The notes under the pieces are model-generated. The model saw only the letters and a program-made list of their open reading frames with translations. It was not told the origin of the DNA and ran no database searches. DNA of 64,000 nt from Thamnaconus septentrionalis (taxonomy: Eukaryota > Chordata > Actinopteri > Tetraodontiformes > Monacanthidae). The stretch spans positions 9,056,001 through 9,120,000 of the forward strand of contig CM020516.1 in the NCBI GenBank assembly GCA_009823395.1, in the 5' to 3' direction. Position numbers and translations under genes: made by a program. Position 1 is the first letter of the stretch, and every line of letters begins with the position of its first letter. Positions 23,101-36,400 of the stretch are shown here, piece after piece.

Positions 23101-26100
23101 ATATCTTATCTGACCACCACTCAATACATAAGAGCCCAGACTCTGTTTTGCTCTGGTCAACATCACACAGTGCTTCAAAATGAGAAATGATCTCTCGACC
23201 CCTTTGAATGTTGGATGTGCTCCTGTCCACACACACACACACATACACACACAAACATGCACACAGTGCTGCTGGAAGATGGCTGCCCATGTTGTAACGT
23301 GACTAATCAGATACTTTCTAAAATTAATTTGTTTTGCTGTGACTTTTTTTGCTCTGCAGGGAAAAATAGAGGAAGGTTCACTAGTGCACAGAAGAAATGC
23401 ATGTGGAGGAAGTCCTAAAGTACGTGTGGCGTGCTTCCATGTAAAAAAAAAGATGAGCTTTCAACAATATTTAAAAGGGCAGATGGAAAAATTCTAGATC
23501 TCGGGGAATATAATGTCAGACCACCAGTCTCGGGAGGCCGTCGCTTGTGACTCACCCAGCGCGGCTTTGAAGTCTCATGATGCGCGACGATGCCATCTCT
23601 CCTCATCCAAATTAAATCACTGTTACTCATCAGATTTTCCATCCGAGCTCATCTCGCTATCTCGCTGGTAACTAACTCTGCTGGCCATTTTGTGACTCTC
23701 GCACACTCAGCCGCACGCCGCCAGAATATAAAGGGATTAACCCTCGACACGGCATCTTTAAGCTGTAATTTATGACGGCTCACTTTATGACCGAGGTATG
23801 CAACATTTACAGAGTGTTTAACCCTGTGGGGCCGCGTCAGCGCGGACGGGCGTTTAAATGAGATTCGGCGTTTGACCCGGCACGCCGCTGCGAATTGCTT
23901 AGATCTCAACCCTGAGATCGGGGGGGCGGGAGTTGGCTGGAATCCAGGCGGGGACGGATGAACATCCATGAACATGATGGATACCACCACCGACATTTAG
24001 TCTGTCCATTGGATCTCTCAACACATCGGCTTATATTACAAAGAAAGAGGCAGAAGCGATGAGAAGAGAAGTGCACGCAACAAGCAAATGACCAGCGAGA
24101 ACCAGAAAGAATAAGCCAGCAGGAGTTGGTCATCATCGCCTAACTGCGGATGCAACTGTAATAAAAAGAGTAACAAAAAAGGAGACACCGGATTGGCTTT
24201 TCTCGTTGGACGATGCTTCTGCATCTCCCCAACCTGAACTTTGGCAAGGGTTAGAGTTAACCCCGAGGTACTAGCCTCGGAGTGTTAGCACATGTTGGCC
24301 AATGGCTGAACTAATAGAGACGAATCTGATTGGTTGAATGCGGAGGAAGTAAATTCAAAAAGATCTTCCAATCACCCTCCTGCAGGCTTCTTTGGTCTCT
24401 TTATTAGAAGGAATAATGCAGGAAATCTTAATTTATTCAGGGCACAATCCAGCGCATTCTTAGTAAATGCCCCGACTATTATTCTGCATACCAAATAGAC
24501 TCATTTTCTTCTAAAAGTGTTTTTCTTTCAAACTTTTCAAAAACAGGAAATCTACTCCCTTATGCAAATGTAACTGATTTCTTTTCTTTTTTTTTCAATA
24601 GTAATAAGAAATCTCACTCATTTTTTAATCTCAGCCTGTGGCTTCCTCTCTGTTGTTTCGGGTCAAACAGCACAGCAATACCTATCATGTTTTTGGCTTT
24701 TTAACGCTTAATGATATTTACGGCGGGCCTGCAGGTGGCTGAACTGGTTTTGTTGCCGCGAGGCGCTCTGAGCTCGCGTTAACAAATCACCAGCGGTCTC
24801 GATCTGCCGCTCGCAGACAGAGTAGCAATTAGATTTGGGTCTTTACGCGGTTTTCATTTGCATGTTTGCATGCAAACAAATGAGGTGGCCTAAATAATAT
24901 CGGGTGGCGATAATACATCACGGCGATATCGTGGCAGTTTGTTTCGCCAACAAGGCGAGCCATTAAGGCGTGAACACAATCAAATCTGCATTGTCTTCCA
25001 TCATGAACTCCGTCCAATGATGACGCTGTGATTTACATGCTGTTCGCAGACAGACGTCGTCCGAGCCGGAAGGCTCTTTTTTTTTTTGCTTTTAAGCCCC
25101 GCAGCGGCTTCACAGGATACATTCTAATCACGGTCATGCATGAATATATCAGCTTCTTGAAGGTTGAAACCGCTTCTCCCATCACCTCCCCCAGTCACTT
25201 GGCATTTTGTGAAATCACCCATCTGTTTGCGTTCTTTGAGTTTCCTCACCTTCACACAGGACAGCACAGTGCAGGACAGCAGCGTCCCGTCCCAGTCATG
25301 ACGAAGCTACGGCTCTTGCAAACCCCCGCCGGAGAGAAAACGCTGACTCAGCATGCAGACTTTAACCAATAAATGTCGATTTCCTCGCAGACACACACAA
25401 GTAGACTTTTACTAAGATGTTTACAGGGAACAACAAATCGGCCGAAAAGCCTTTCTTGACAAAATAAGACATTTTTGCCCCTCTGCTTTTTTTAAAATAT
25501 ATATTTATTTCCAACACCTTGCATATATGATGTGTTTGGCAAAGTAGAGACATCCTGCTGCACGCACAGATACACGCTCTCATTATTCTTTTAGCTGCTG
25601 TGAACAAGTGGAATAATTAAATTTCTCTTTTTTTGGGGGGCGGCGGCAGAGAGCGTCATTCGAAAAGAGGGCAGAATCCACATGAAAAGAGATCTGAAAT
25701 CAAAAGGGAATATTCATCGCACGGGCAACTTCTGGCTGTAGGCTGAGCTAAAGATCTTTCTCTGATTGGAGGGATGTAATTATAGCGGGGTGACCTGGGT
25801 CGCAGGTAAATGAGCGATTCCGCCAGCAGAGGCTGTAGGTTTCCAATTACTTATCTATAAAAACAGTCACCCTCCACCCCCCGCCTCCGCCTCCCTCACA
25901 GTGCTGCCCCCGCATGCTTCTGAGTGCGGCGTTATGTACATAACTGATTTTGTGACCAAACAGGAGAGCGAGGACGGAGCCGCAGCGCCTGAAAAAAAAG
26001 TTTCTGCAGACTGGCGGTGGACCAATTTCATAGACGGCAGCCTCGCGTCGATGTGCATCAGGTTGGTATAATGGAGATGTAGAGTTATTAGATGGGAGTT

Positions 26101-26410
26101 TTGGCGAACGGAGAGAGAGAGAGAGAGAAGGCTAATGATAACTGAGGATTAAAGGAAGAGCGGGGTGAGACGAGAGGGACACTTCAGCAATGATGGTCGC
26201 TTCACAGAAACTTCTATATCCATTATGGAGCAGATTGGCAGGTGTAAAATTATAGCTTCTCTGCGGCCAGACTGGCTGCGGGTGGATAATGGACAAAACT
26301 TAAAGTGGAAAATGTAAAACGGTGATTTATTCTGAGCTCCTTCTGATTCAACGTTAGTATTTTTAGAACAAGTCTTTACGAGGAAAACTTTCAACACAAA
26401 AGGAACAATG
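20110..26410. other. Gene-free stretch with possible regulatory DNA
   Basis: No exon was recognised. CA-type repeats occur at 21848-21890 and 23228-23257. Several stretches are free of simple repeats and carry mixed AT-rich homeodomain/POU-like words and CpGs: about 22.08-22.60 kb, 23.65-23.90 kb, 24.39-25.02 kb and 25.66-26.07 kb. Such texture is typical of conserved vertebrate enhancers, but conservation cannot be seen from one sequence. Confidence 0.35.
24863..24878. promoter_or_regulatory. 16-bp perfect palindrome with POU/octamer-like words
   Basis: TGTTTGCATGCAAACA is its own reverse complement. It is preceded by TCATTTGCAT (octamer-like) and followed by AATG, extending the symmetry imperfectly. 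It lies in a repeat-free stretch. Binding by POU- or forkhead-type factors is possible by motif resemblance only. Confidence 0.3.
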
Positions 26411-26705
26411 TGACTTGGGACAGCTGTGGCTCAGTTGATAGAGCAGGTTGCGAATTAATGATCAAAGGGTTGGTAGTTCAAATCCCAGCTCCAAATGTCC
26501 ACATGTGTGAAGTGTCCTTGGGCAAGATACTGAACCCTAAATTGCTCCCCATGGGGCCCAATGGGCATGGCAGCAGCCACCCATTGGTGTATGAGGGTAT
26601 GAGTGTGTGAGTGAATGAGTGAATGGGTGAATGAGAGGCCATTGTAAAGTGCTTTGTGGTACCGTGAAGGTGCTGGAAAGCGCTATACAAGTGCCATTTA
26701 CTTGA
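26411..26705 (+). mobile_element. tRNA-derived SINE (fish type)
   Basis: The head contains a pol III A box TGGCTCAGTTG (26427-26437) and a B box AGTTCAAATCC (26475-26485). The body contains the phrase gtgtccttgggcaagatact, followed by a short GAATGGGTGA-type repeat and a tail reading aagcgctatacaagtgccat. This arrangement is familiar from SINEs widespread in spiny-rayed fishes. The chance frames here (26410-26610, 26537-26896) are SINE sequence. No poly-A tail or clear target duplication was seen. Confidence 0.85.
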
Positions 26706-27156
26706 CTTGTCGCCAACATTCTGTGTTGCCAAAGCTGTGAGGGTTGACGCTCATTATTTATCAGTTTAGAAAAGGTGACATGTTTAATCCTAAGAAATTT
26801 TAGGATGGTATTTATTTCATGTGGAATATAGAGAAAAGCGTCATTTCCAAATATTTCTTTCCAAGCCACTTTAGTCCAACCCGTTCTGCAGGGCACCGGT
26901 CAGGGACTCAACTCAAAAGATTTGAGAAGCACTTGACCTACGTGCTTCAAACTAAACTCCTTCCATAGACAGTCAGGGACATAGAAAAAAACATCCATTG
27001 TCCTTTTAATGAGGAAATGTTCTCCAATTATAATGACACACGACCGGCGATGCTCCGCTGTTCATTCCGCTGTGGCTGCTCCTGTTTACAAGCATCGCGG
27101 GCGGCTTCTTGCTTTCGTCACAGCCGGGTCTTGGCAGCGACTGCCGCCTGTTTGTC

Positions 27157-27194
<38 letters not shown>

Positions 27195-28559
27195 CAGAGA
27201 GAAAGGGAGAGGACACTGAGTGGCCCTGCAAGGCTCGCTTGGACGGAAGCGTCTCACTATCGATCCCCAAGAATTCACTCTTGAAATGTGAGCGACGCAC
27301 TGTTCCAGGGTCTGCATCATCGCTGCGCTGTCGACCCGATCGGGTGCTAATTGGCCCCCGAAATTGTGCGCTAGCAGAATAACAATCAAACTGTTCTGAT
27401 GGGACTTGGAATTTCCGCACATTTTCGCTGCAAGAAATCAAATTGGCGACAGATACTCCTGATTGGCCATCAGCCTGCCGCTCCCCTCCTCTCCTCATCT
27501 GCACGTACGAAATGTCTTTTTTTCCCCGCCCAGTCGTCTGTCAGCGTGCATTGTGCGTCGTGAAAAGATCTCTTCATTTATTCAGCAGATGTGGGGACGG
27601 GAGCTGCTGGAAGTCCCTGGCTGCTGCATTCACACGTGACCCATGAGGCCGAGCCTTGAAATACTGCGGCTGCTCTAATTGCCTCTCGCTGTGCCGTCCT
27701 GTGTTTGTGGACTTTCATCTACCCACAAGCCGCCCGCGCCGGGCGTAAATACAGCTGGGCCGCCGCCTTGAGCGCGAGCCGGCGTAATAAGTGCGGACGC
27801 AGGATCATTTCGAGCTAATAATTCTGCGGCTGCGGCGTCATTTAAATTTTGATTTTAGCCCCTTTTTACGGCGACTCGCAGCGTGCGGGCTCTCAATTTA
27901 CTGCGTTCCTGCGGGAGAAGGAGCTGGAGTCCCAATACTGGCGCCAAAATAAACCCTCCTAAAGCACAATTTTACGCGATTTTGGCTTGTTTTAGTTACA
28001 ATTTCGTGTGTGCTGAGCGGGGATACGGAGCCATCGGCTGGGAAAAACGTTGGAGTGGATAGCGTCCAAGGGCTGGCAGGTAAAATGCATCTGTCTCATG
28101 GTTATTATGGTAAATAACAAGGTTCTAACATTTCACATTTTGCCCGGTGAGAAACAAGACTGACTCTTCTCCACTTCTGCTCGTCCCCCCCGTCACGGCT
28201 GCACTGATGTAAATGAGAGAAACACTTTTCATTTGGTCTGTTTTGAGTAATAGCCCGCTGAGCACACCCTCCTAATTGTTCCTGTCAGCCTTGTAAATCA
28301 TTGGAGCCTCCCCTCCTCTCCATCACACTTGTTGTATAATCCTATTAGATGTGACGTTTTCAGAATGGGGAGGCCAAACCAGTGTGAGAGAACCGACAGA
28401 GATCAGATTGGAGATTTTTTTTTTTTATAGATGAAAACAAAAGCTCAACTTTAAGTTAATGTGTTGTAAATCTCACTATTCCTTTTTTGTCCATGACTTT
28501 TTTTTGGCCACGACTGATGCTTGGATTGTTGGATCTTTGAAAAACAAATGGTTTTCCAT
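26706..28559. other. Non-coding stretch with (GA)n and GC-rich part
   Basis: (GA)15-type repeat lies at about 27160-27190. The 27.64-27.98 kb segment is GC-rich with CpGs and no simple repeat, and could be regulatory. No exon was recognised on either strand. Confidence 0.4.
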
Positions 28560-28579
28560 GTGTGGCAAGGCGCAGAGGG

Positions 28580-28720
28580 CCCGGGCGGGCTTCGAACCCC
28601 AGACTCCTGGGTAAAATAGCCATGCGTGCTTAACCATTCGGCCAAAGGGATATCCCCTTCACCAAGTGGCCAGGGCGGATGATCAATTGGAGACATAGTG
28701 ACAGGACCGCCACTGTCACA
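28580..28720 (-). mobile_element. tRNA-like SINE head, decayed
   Basis: On the minus strand, TGGCCGAATGG (28634-28644, A-box-like) and GGTTCGAAGCC (28588-28598, perfect B box except one base) are spaced as in a tRNA or tRNA-derived SINE. The would-be acceptor and T-stem arms do not pair, so it is not a working tRNA gene. The adjoining 28628-28720 recurs downstream. Confidence 0.65.
28628..28720. repeat. 93-bp direct repeat, copy 1
   Basis: It starts gcttaaccattcgg and ends ccgccactgtcaca. It matches 28840-28932 with about five mismatches and no gaps. Confidence 0.95.
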
Positions 28721-28839
28721 TCTCCTCCCCTCTTTTCACAAGCACATCCTCGTGCTCTGCCACAGGCTGCCACACAAATGAAGTATCCATGGACCCACTC
28801 GTAGTGCTACATGGATCCTGCCGACAATGCCAGAATGTG

Positions 28840-28932
28840 GCTTAACCATTTGGCCAAAGGGATACCCCCTTCACCAAGTGGCCAGTGCGCATGATCAATT
28901 GGAGGCATAGTGACAGGACCGCCACTGTCACA
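28840..28932. repeat. 93-bp direct repeat, copy 2
   Basis: This is the same unit as at 28628, 212 bp downstream in the same orientation. It includes the A-box-like part but lacks the B-box part of copy 1, consistent with a partial duplication or a second truncated insertion. Confidence 0.95.
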
Positions 28933-29175
28933 CATGCCTACAGCATAGATATAGCACCAGTCAAAAAACTCTCCTGTGATGGATGCTGATGATATGGTGA
29001 TCACCTACTGGGTGCCAGCCAGCCGTAAAGGATACACAGTTGTCATTTGGGTGACTGCAGTCCAACTAAACCCACTGGGAACTTACTGAACACCAGACCC
29101 ATGCACAGAGAAAAATACATTTTCAATTCAAATCATGATTCTAGTGTTGCCTTCCCAGCTGTCGCACATGCTACG

Positions 29176-30470
29176 AATGGATTAGTCCTTTGAAATCTTC
29201 ATGCGCGGCCAACATGACATTCCAGTGCTAAAAGGCCAGATGAGTAACATTATCATTGATGTGAGATCTTTCGACAAGGGTCTAAAAGCATTGGAGAAGC
29301 ACGTTTCTGCCATGGCATAATGACAAGTCTACTTACAAGACACTCCAAATCCTCTCAGTTGTGCTGTTCCAAATTGTGCATTTCTGTACAAAGTACTTCA
29401 TATCTTGAAACATTTGAGAAAATATCCATGTAATAGGCCACATGGTGTGACTGAAAATGAAACTTTTGTCACTTCCAGTAAGTGCAACATAAAGGTATGC
29501 AGCTTGGTGCACCCCACTGTGAGTTTACTGCATCAAACCGACGGAAATCTGTGATTTGGAACACGGATGTCGTTTCAGTGTGCAACAAAATGTCGCTGCA
29601 GAAATTTCCTGTCTGATTTGGAAAATTTCCTTGTCAAATGATTCGATTTCAGCTGCTACCAGGGCCAAAACTGCTCTGCAGGGATTTCAAATGCCAAGTT
29701 TTTGCTTGGGCAATTCAATCAGGCGCGAAAGGAATAAACAAAACCAATAGCAACCAGTGATATCCATTTTACAACAAAACATTCTGAGGGTATTTGTGAC
29801 CTTCAAAGCCCTTACGATACACACCGAGGCATCTATGGAGGAGTATGGTTGAAAAATAAGAAAAGCCAGTTTGCTCCACTCTTGGCCTTCATCAAGTTAA
29901 GTTGACCCAATCCCATCATGTCAGGAAATGAAGTTAGCCTGTGAGCTGCCCCAGACACTTTGCGACAGGTCAGTTTTCTCCATCCTGTTATGGCCTCCGA
30001 ACACTTAAGTTATTAACCTTTTATTGTTTGGATAACCAAGATGGATTGACCTTTCTGACAGCCCTCTCATTACAGCCTGCCTTTTTACGTGCCTTAAAAA
30101 AAAAGGAGTCTTCAGCAAGACATCTGCTGGAGGTAGGCATGTGCTTGGACAGCCAGAGAGGAAGCCGATGACTCAATTTTGTGTCTATCTATTTGAGTCA
30201 ATTTTCAAGAAAATCTATTAGAAGCCACTGCCAGTGTTTCCTCTGTCTGCTTGGATAAAGATCTCCCTCATCTCCAAGTTACTGGGAAAAAACCTCACTC
30301 AAGTGTGATATATTTAAATATTGCCTATTTTAAGATTGGGCCTGTCGTGTTTGCTCTGACAGCAAGGCATCACAAGTCATAAAGTGGAAGAAACTGTTGA
30401 GTGGTTGCTGTTAACCCTGAAGATCTTTGCTCTCTTACAACGGATGGTGGCAATCTCAGACCTTCCTCCA
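29176..30470 (+). pseudogene. Decayed coding relic, possibly zinc-finger element
   Basis: Plus-strand frames look protein-like but are broken by stops and frame changes. An open segment from about 29191 reads EIFMRGQHDIPVLKG... and stops after ALEKHVSAMA. A second at about 29345-29540 includes CAVPNC..F...L...LKHLRKYPC, a C-x4-C-x11-H-x5-C arrangement. A third near 30370-30475 reads HKVEETVEWLLLTLKIF.... No start, splice or complete domain is seen. It may be a remnant of a repeat-borne zinc-finger gene or of a retro-copy; I do not recognise the parent. Confidence 0.3.
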
Positions 30471-30479
30471 TGAAGCATT

Positions 30480-33400
30480 TAGCCTAAATCTTTTTCATTT
30501 CTTGGAAGGATTAACACTAATGGCTTCTCTCACAGGCACAGAGGCCTTGAGACACACTTCTTGGAAGTCTGGGCAAAGACGTATTTCTTTGAAATGAAAA
30601 TCAAAACGAGTGGGAAGCTACTTACCAAGGCATAAAAGCTAATTAGTAGTGTTGGCCCCACCTCTACGAGGCGAAACGATCCATAGCGTAATTACATCAT
30701 ATGAAACGACAGTGAGTTAATGCAATATCCATACTCCAAGTATTGACATATTGTTATATACAGTTTTAACCTGTTTTAATCATGGAGCATCTATAAGCTT
30801 TAAACGAGGCACTCCACCCTTACAATAGATGTTGCTCCTTTGTTCATTATTCAACGACACCCCCAACATAAACAAAAACCATATAAATATACATATATAT
30901 GTATGTACACACCACATTGTGTTGCGTAAACATTTGCACACTGATTCAACAGCGGAACACATTGTACTCAATGTTTTCTCGTCCTCACGACTTATTTGCA
31001 GAGATGCAACTGACTTCATCAAACAGTCAAATACTGAGAAAGCTGTAATTAAACAACAGACTTTAATCTTTGTTGCATAATCCTAAACGTCAGCGTCGAC
31101 ATCAATTTTGTCCAATTAAACTTTTGTATTCCACTTAACGCCATCAGACCGCTTAAAGTACCATACTTTGTAATCAGAGTTTACCGTTCATCATAAATGT
31201 TGTGGAAAAGGGTTGTAAAAAACATATGTGAATCACATAATTGTTTTTAAAGCTGTTTGGGTTTGTGATGGGTAATCCAAAGCTGTTTTTGTGTGACTTG
31301 CATGTGTCATAAAAGCGCAATTGTCATTAAACAACGGGAGTTTTTACTGGTTTGTATATTCCAGTTGACAACAACAAAGAACAAAATCCAGCAGTGGTTA
31401 TTTAAATTTTTGATTCAAATTCGAATTTGAATTTTTTTCTTTTTTAACTCATACGAATGATGAATTAACTGTAAGTGGAGCAGAAAATCTGCATGTGAGG
31501 AGTTCCCTTTAATATTGAATGTAATTTGTCGTGCGAAAAGCACATTTCCTGATCCTGATGAGGCTGCCCGAACGCAACATGAAGGCTAAACATGCAACCT
31601 GTGAGGTGAGTTCACATGACATTAAAAGCCTTTTTTCAGCAATCAATGTTCAAGGACACTGAAAAGCATCTTATTGTTGCCAAGGCAATCACACTGAAGA
31701 ACAAACATGAGACAATCCTCACGCTGCAACACAAACAACATCTTCCTGAAGGAGGTCCCCCCCCCCTCCTCCTGACTTAATTTGCCTTCTCCCCACTGGC
31801 TTTTATTTCTAGTACATAACTATAGAGATTAATTTAACAGTGGGAAAGGCTCTCTTGCTCTGTTTCTTAATTACTCCATGATGAAGTGAGCCATATGGAT
31901 AGCACAGGGTTAATTGTGTTTGTGTCGATTAAATTGTCCAGTGCACTGTCGGATTAATGAAATTCCAGCCCCACACTCTTGGCTGCATTCTCCTCCCACA
32001 GTGTCTATTTTGTTTGAAATGATGTGATGAAATCTGCGACCCGGCTTGGAAGCTTTCATCTCACGAGTGAGACAGCCTCGCGGCCATTCGCTTATTGACC
32101 ACTTATTAAACAAACAGAAAAGAAAGGACATATGTCTCAGCATCAGAAGAACCGATGGCTCCGAAGGTACCATTATGATAAACTTTTTACTACTTTGTAA
32201 TTGATTGTCCCATTAATTTTCTAATGATTCCCAGCTTGAGGTTTGGATGGTGGGCATATGGGTTGTAAACAATATACTGAGAACCGTATGCAAAAAAGAA
32301 ATAATCACAGCTTTGTTTTTCTAGTTTAGGTTTTGGTGTGGAACTGAGAAAATTAAGTAAATTGTGATTTGGTCAAAGTTCAGGCACATTTACAGCTGTT
32401 TTAATCGGTTCATGATTTATTTCTGACTGTTTTGACCACAGCTGCATGGGCAATCGTAAATATTTTTTAATGGAAAAGCTGTAAATGAGCAGACGGACTA
32501 AGAAGTTGAAGTCAGAGTTCGTTTTGTCTTTTAGTGTGTTTGTTTAAATATCTAAACAATTTTAGTGTCACAAAGGACACGGCTCCAGATTCATCATTAA
32601 CATTTTCTTTTGGGAAAAAATAAATAAATAAATAACTACGGGAAATCATAACTGCTGGAGACACCTGGCTCTGTTGCCCATTATTGCAAATTCATGAAAC
32701 TCTGCTTCTGGGAAATCCACAACAAAACAAAAACATTTAATGACTCTTCAAAAAAAAATGAAACCAAACCAGTTTTTTTTTTCTTTCTCCATTTGAAATT
32801 TTATTAAAATGGTTTTGTCAGTCTTCAGTTCTGAAAATGATAGCATCTCTATAGAGATATTTTGCAAATCGACTTGTTTCCCCTCTTTTTATTTCATCTT
32901 TGGCAGTGAGTCTGTCCAAAAATCAGCATAGAGAAACCAGCGTCAGTGACATCTCAGCATAACCCAGAATCTCTGTGTTGACGCAGGTAGTCAGAGGTTC
33001 TCAGACTTCACCTTTCAAAGCCCTTTGAAAGAAAAAAAAACAACAGCTCAAAGATGCGTGAGAGTGCTGCAGAGGAGTGTGGTTTCGTGGAGAGTGAGAG
33101 GTGAGTCGGGCCGACAGCAGGCACAGCTGCAGGTTAGCGGCTTGATTAGCAGCCTGATAAACAACCTCTCTCTCTCTCTGGCGCGGGCCCTCGCACTCTC
33201 TCTCTCTCTCTCTCACTTGGCTGCAGGTGTTGCACAGGAGGGCCCATATGAAGCCCCGCATTTTATGTTCAGTTTGAGAATAAATAAAACGCTTGCGAGA
33301 GGTAGGTGAAAGTGTGCGGCGTCTCACTGTTTTTTCCTAAGCCCCTGTGATGATAAATTTTATTTGAGGCAAGAAAATGTCTGCAGCAGCAGCAGCAGCA

Positions 33401-36400
33401 GCTGAAAACCCAACAGCAAAAAAATACATTTACCAGCCAAAACTCTGCTGCACTGGTGGGAAGCATCGTCAGTCTAACATATGGGCCATGTGCTAGCAAG
33501 GTCATGCATGCTCATGCCTTTCCTTGAGCGAACCATAGTTCAACTTTTATTATTATTTATTTGAATTTGGACCATTTTATATTCATGGAATGTACAAAAT
33601 TTCCAAACCTTCACCAAAATATTTTTATAGATGATTTTTATTCTTCCTGGGTCTGTGACTCAGGAGCACAACAACCTCCATCAAATTAATAGCTTAATTA
33701 TGCTTTTGCATTTTCAAATTTCAAGTTGGCATTTAAAGGTGACGTGAATTTCTGATCATTACTTTACACAAACCTGTTTTCCCTCCTGGCTCTCAATTTC
33801 CATTTGCTGATATGGTGTACTTGCAACAAAGTGCAACAGTAATCAATCAATGCAACTCCAAATTGTCTCGTCATTTGTAAAAAATTAGCTCAGGCTTCCG
33901 TAGCAACAAGTGGGTATTTGAAACCTCTTATGAACTGGGATTGGGGGGGCCTTCTGTGAAGGAGTCCTGTTTGTGCAAATAATGCATGTGTCATTGCTCT
34001 TCAAAGCTACTTTTGCAGCACAAAAGACTATTTCCGCCAGCGCTCCGCTGATGCTGCCTCAGCCATGCTGGCTGCTGGTTTATAGCTTCTGAGCTGGCGG
34101 GAGGCCAGAGACATAATCTGATTAAAAACACACAATATCTGGTATGACATTGAATCAATGACACAAGATAAAGGTTTTCTCACTACAGTAAGAGTTTTTG
34201 TACAGTGCTTCAATCAGGGATTGGGGGGCTTTAGGGCCGTGAATCGTATTTGTCGTCTGACCTACGCCCTTTGGCCGAGCGGGAAGTCGAGAGGTCACAC
34301 TGTGAGTGGCGGGGATCATTGATTCAGTCAAGTGTCGTCAGAAGCCACAAAAAAGCCTCAAGAAAGTCTCTTTGAAGTACGTTTTTCCTTTGGCAGGATA
34401 TGCACCAGTAGCTTGGACACAATCAGGCTCTGGTTGCAGGAGTTTGATTTTAAATATTGGTTTAAACAAAGCTTCTGCAGAAATGTTTAAATTATTCAAA
34501 ATTCACATTTTCCCCCCGCCAATAATGTGCTGTAGCCAGCTCGCAAACACCCAGCTAGCTGACAAAAGCTTATTCTTTTCTACTTTTATATATCAGAGCT
34601 AAAAGAAACTAATACCTTATTTGTTGCAGACTGTAATAACACGGCTAAGTACATTGCATGGCTGATTAATCATCCAAGGCTGCTCCACTGGAGTCGGACA
34701 AAAAATAAAATAAAACTACAATCTCATAAACCGGCATCACATTGGACCTCCAACGTCGTGACTGTAAATGATCCCTCTACCTGTGACACAGTTCCTGTGA
34801 CAAGGAGGCCGACGCACGAGGAAGATTTTACCCCGAAGACTTCAAAACTGTGGCAGCCTGCGAGCGCACGTACTGCCGCAGCGGCGCCGATGATTTACAA
34901 GCTGCGCCAGTGTAAAAATAGAAGTTCAGATTTGTCCCTTTTCATCTGCGGTTCAAGGTCGGGCTCCGTTCCCTCACACGGGAGACAGGCCGCAGATTCG
35001 AGCTGTCATCGAGGCGCGACAAATTATGCAAAGTTTTAGTTTATTCACCGCACGCAGCGGTCGGGTGCGGGGATATCACTGTCTCTGATGAGTGCAGGGG
35101 ACGAGCGCAGTTCTTCCCGTTGTTGGAACATAACATACCCAGAGATGGCGGCAACGGAGAGAATCTGAGAAAACTCACCTATGTTGTTTATTGTTTATAA
35201 AATTGCATTGACAGCGACGGCTCTGCATTTCTGTGTGATCATGTCGCTCCCAACGCACCGTAACTGGTCTTGCCTGATTGTGTTTTTTTTTTCTTTTGCT
35301 ACATGACTCAGGAAATTTTCAGAGTTTAAATTAAGAGATTCTTGCAGGATCTGATTGTTTCCTGGTTTGCTTCTGTGAATTCTTCTTAGTGGGTCCAGTG
35401 CGTTGCCTTCCATGTTTTGGGGGGATGAAATGTGTAGCCAGTCGAGGGGCTGGGTTTTGAAATTGTGTTTACTCTTGCACTTCAGTGGCGTTTGGTATCT
35501 TTTAGAACTGCAGCACTCCCACCGCCCAGAACAACTACAGACATGTTTTTTTTTTCTCTCTTTTTTTTCCCACGGACTGGATAAGAGAAGAAGGCGAGTG
35601 GTTTTTACGACGAGGGTCTTTCCAGCTGCTGAGTCGTTCACAGTACACCACTCAGCAATTTCACACTACACAACTCTGTGGTTTGCGATAATCTGTGTTT
35701 TGAAATGTCCAAGGGAAGGTTTGCTCCCCCTCTGTCAACCTCCTTCCAGACACGAGATACGTAAACAGCCCGTTGGAGAGGCGTTTTTAGCCAGTTTCAG
35801 CTGAGGGACCCTTGGAGCAAACGTCAGGACTAATTAGCGCAAAAGGATCCTTCATGCAAATGACAGCAGAAATGGAGAACGTCGTATTTGTCCATGGATG
35901 CTGCTGAAGACGGATCGGGAAACAGATGGCTGGCAAATAGGGTGTGGCAGACTTGAGGATTGGAATGAAGATCTGAGGCAGAATGTAAGTCACGGGAAAG
36001 CAAGACTGAAGTCCAGAGTGGAGCAGCGGGGTGATGAGCTGATGAGGACCAGGTGAGCTTGATTGCAGAGGCAGGGGAGGTGTCAATCACTTCAGAGAGG
36101 CTTGAGCGTGGAGGACGGGAAAGAAGACAGAAGCCACTGGCAGACCTGTAAATCATTGATGCATTTAAACAAATACATATGTTGCATGTCAGTCCCGGCA
36201 CATCTTATTTCATGCAAACCTCAGTCTGCAGAACCCACACAACAAAACCTAAAGCTCTTAGTTTGGCAGCGTTTTGCAGCACCATCAGATCCGTCTCGGA
36301 ACGGTCCTCCGCCGTTGCAGCTGCAGCTCTCAGTATCCAGCCCAGGAGATGAATTGCACATCTCTCCGATCAATTTCCCAAGCCGGCCACGCTCTCTGTG

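Noticed and set aside
28580..28650. Functional tRNA gene on the minus strand
   Set aside because: A and B boxes are present but the acceptor and T stems do not pair; SINE-derived.
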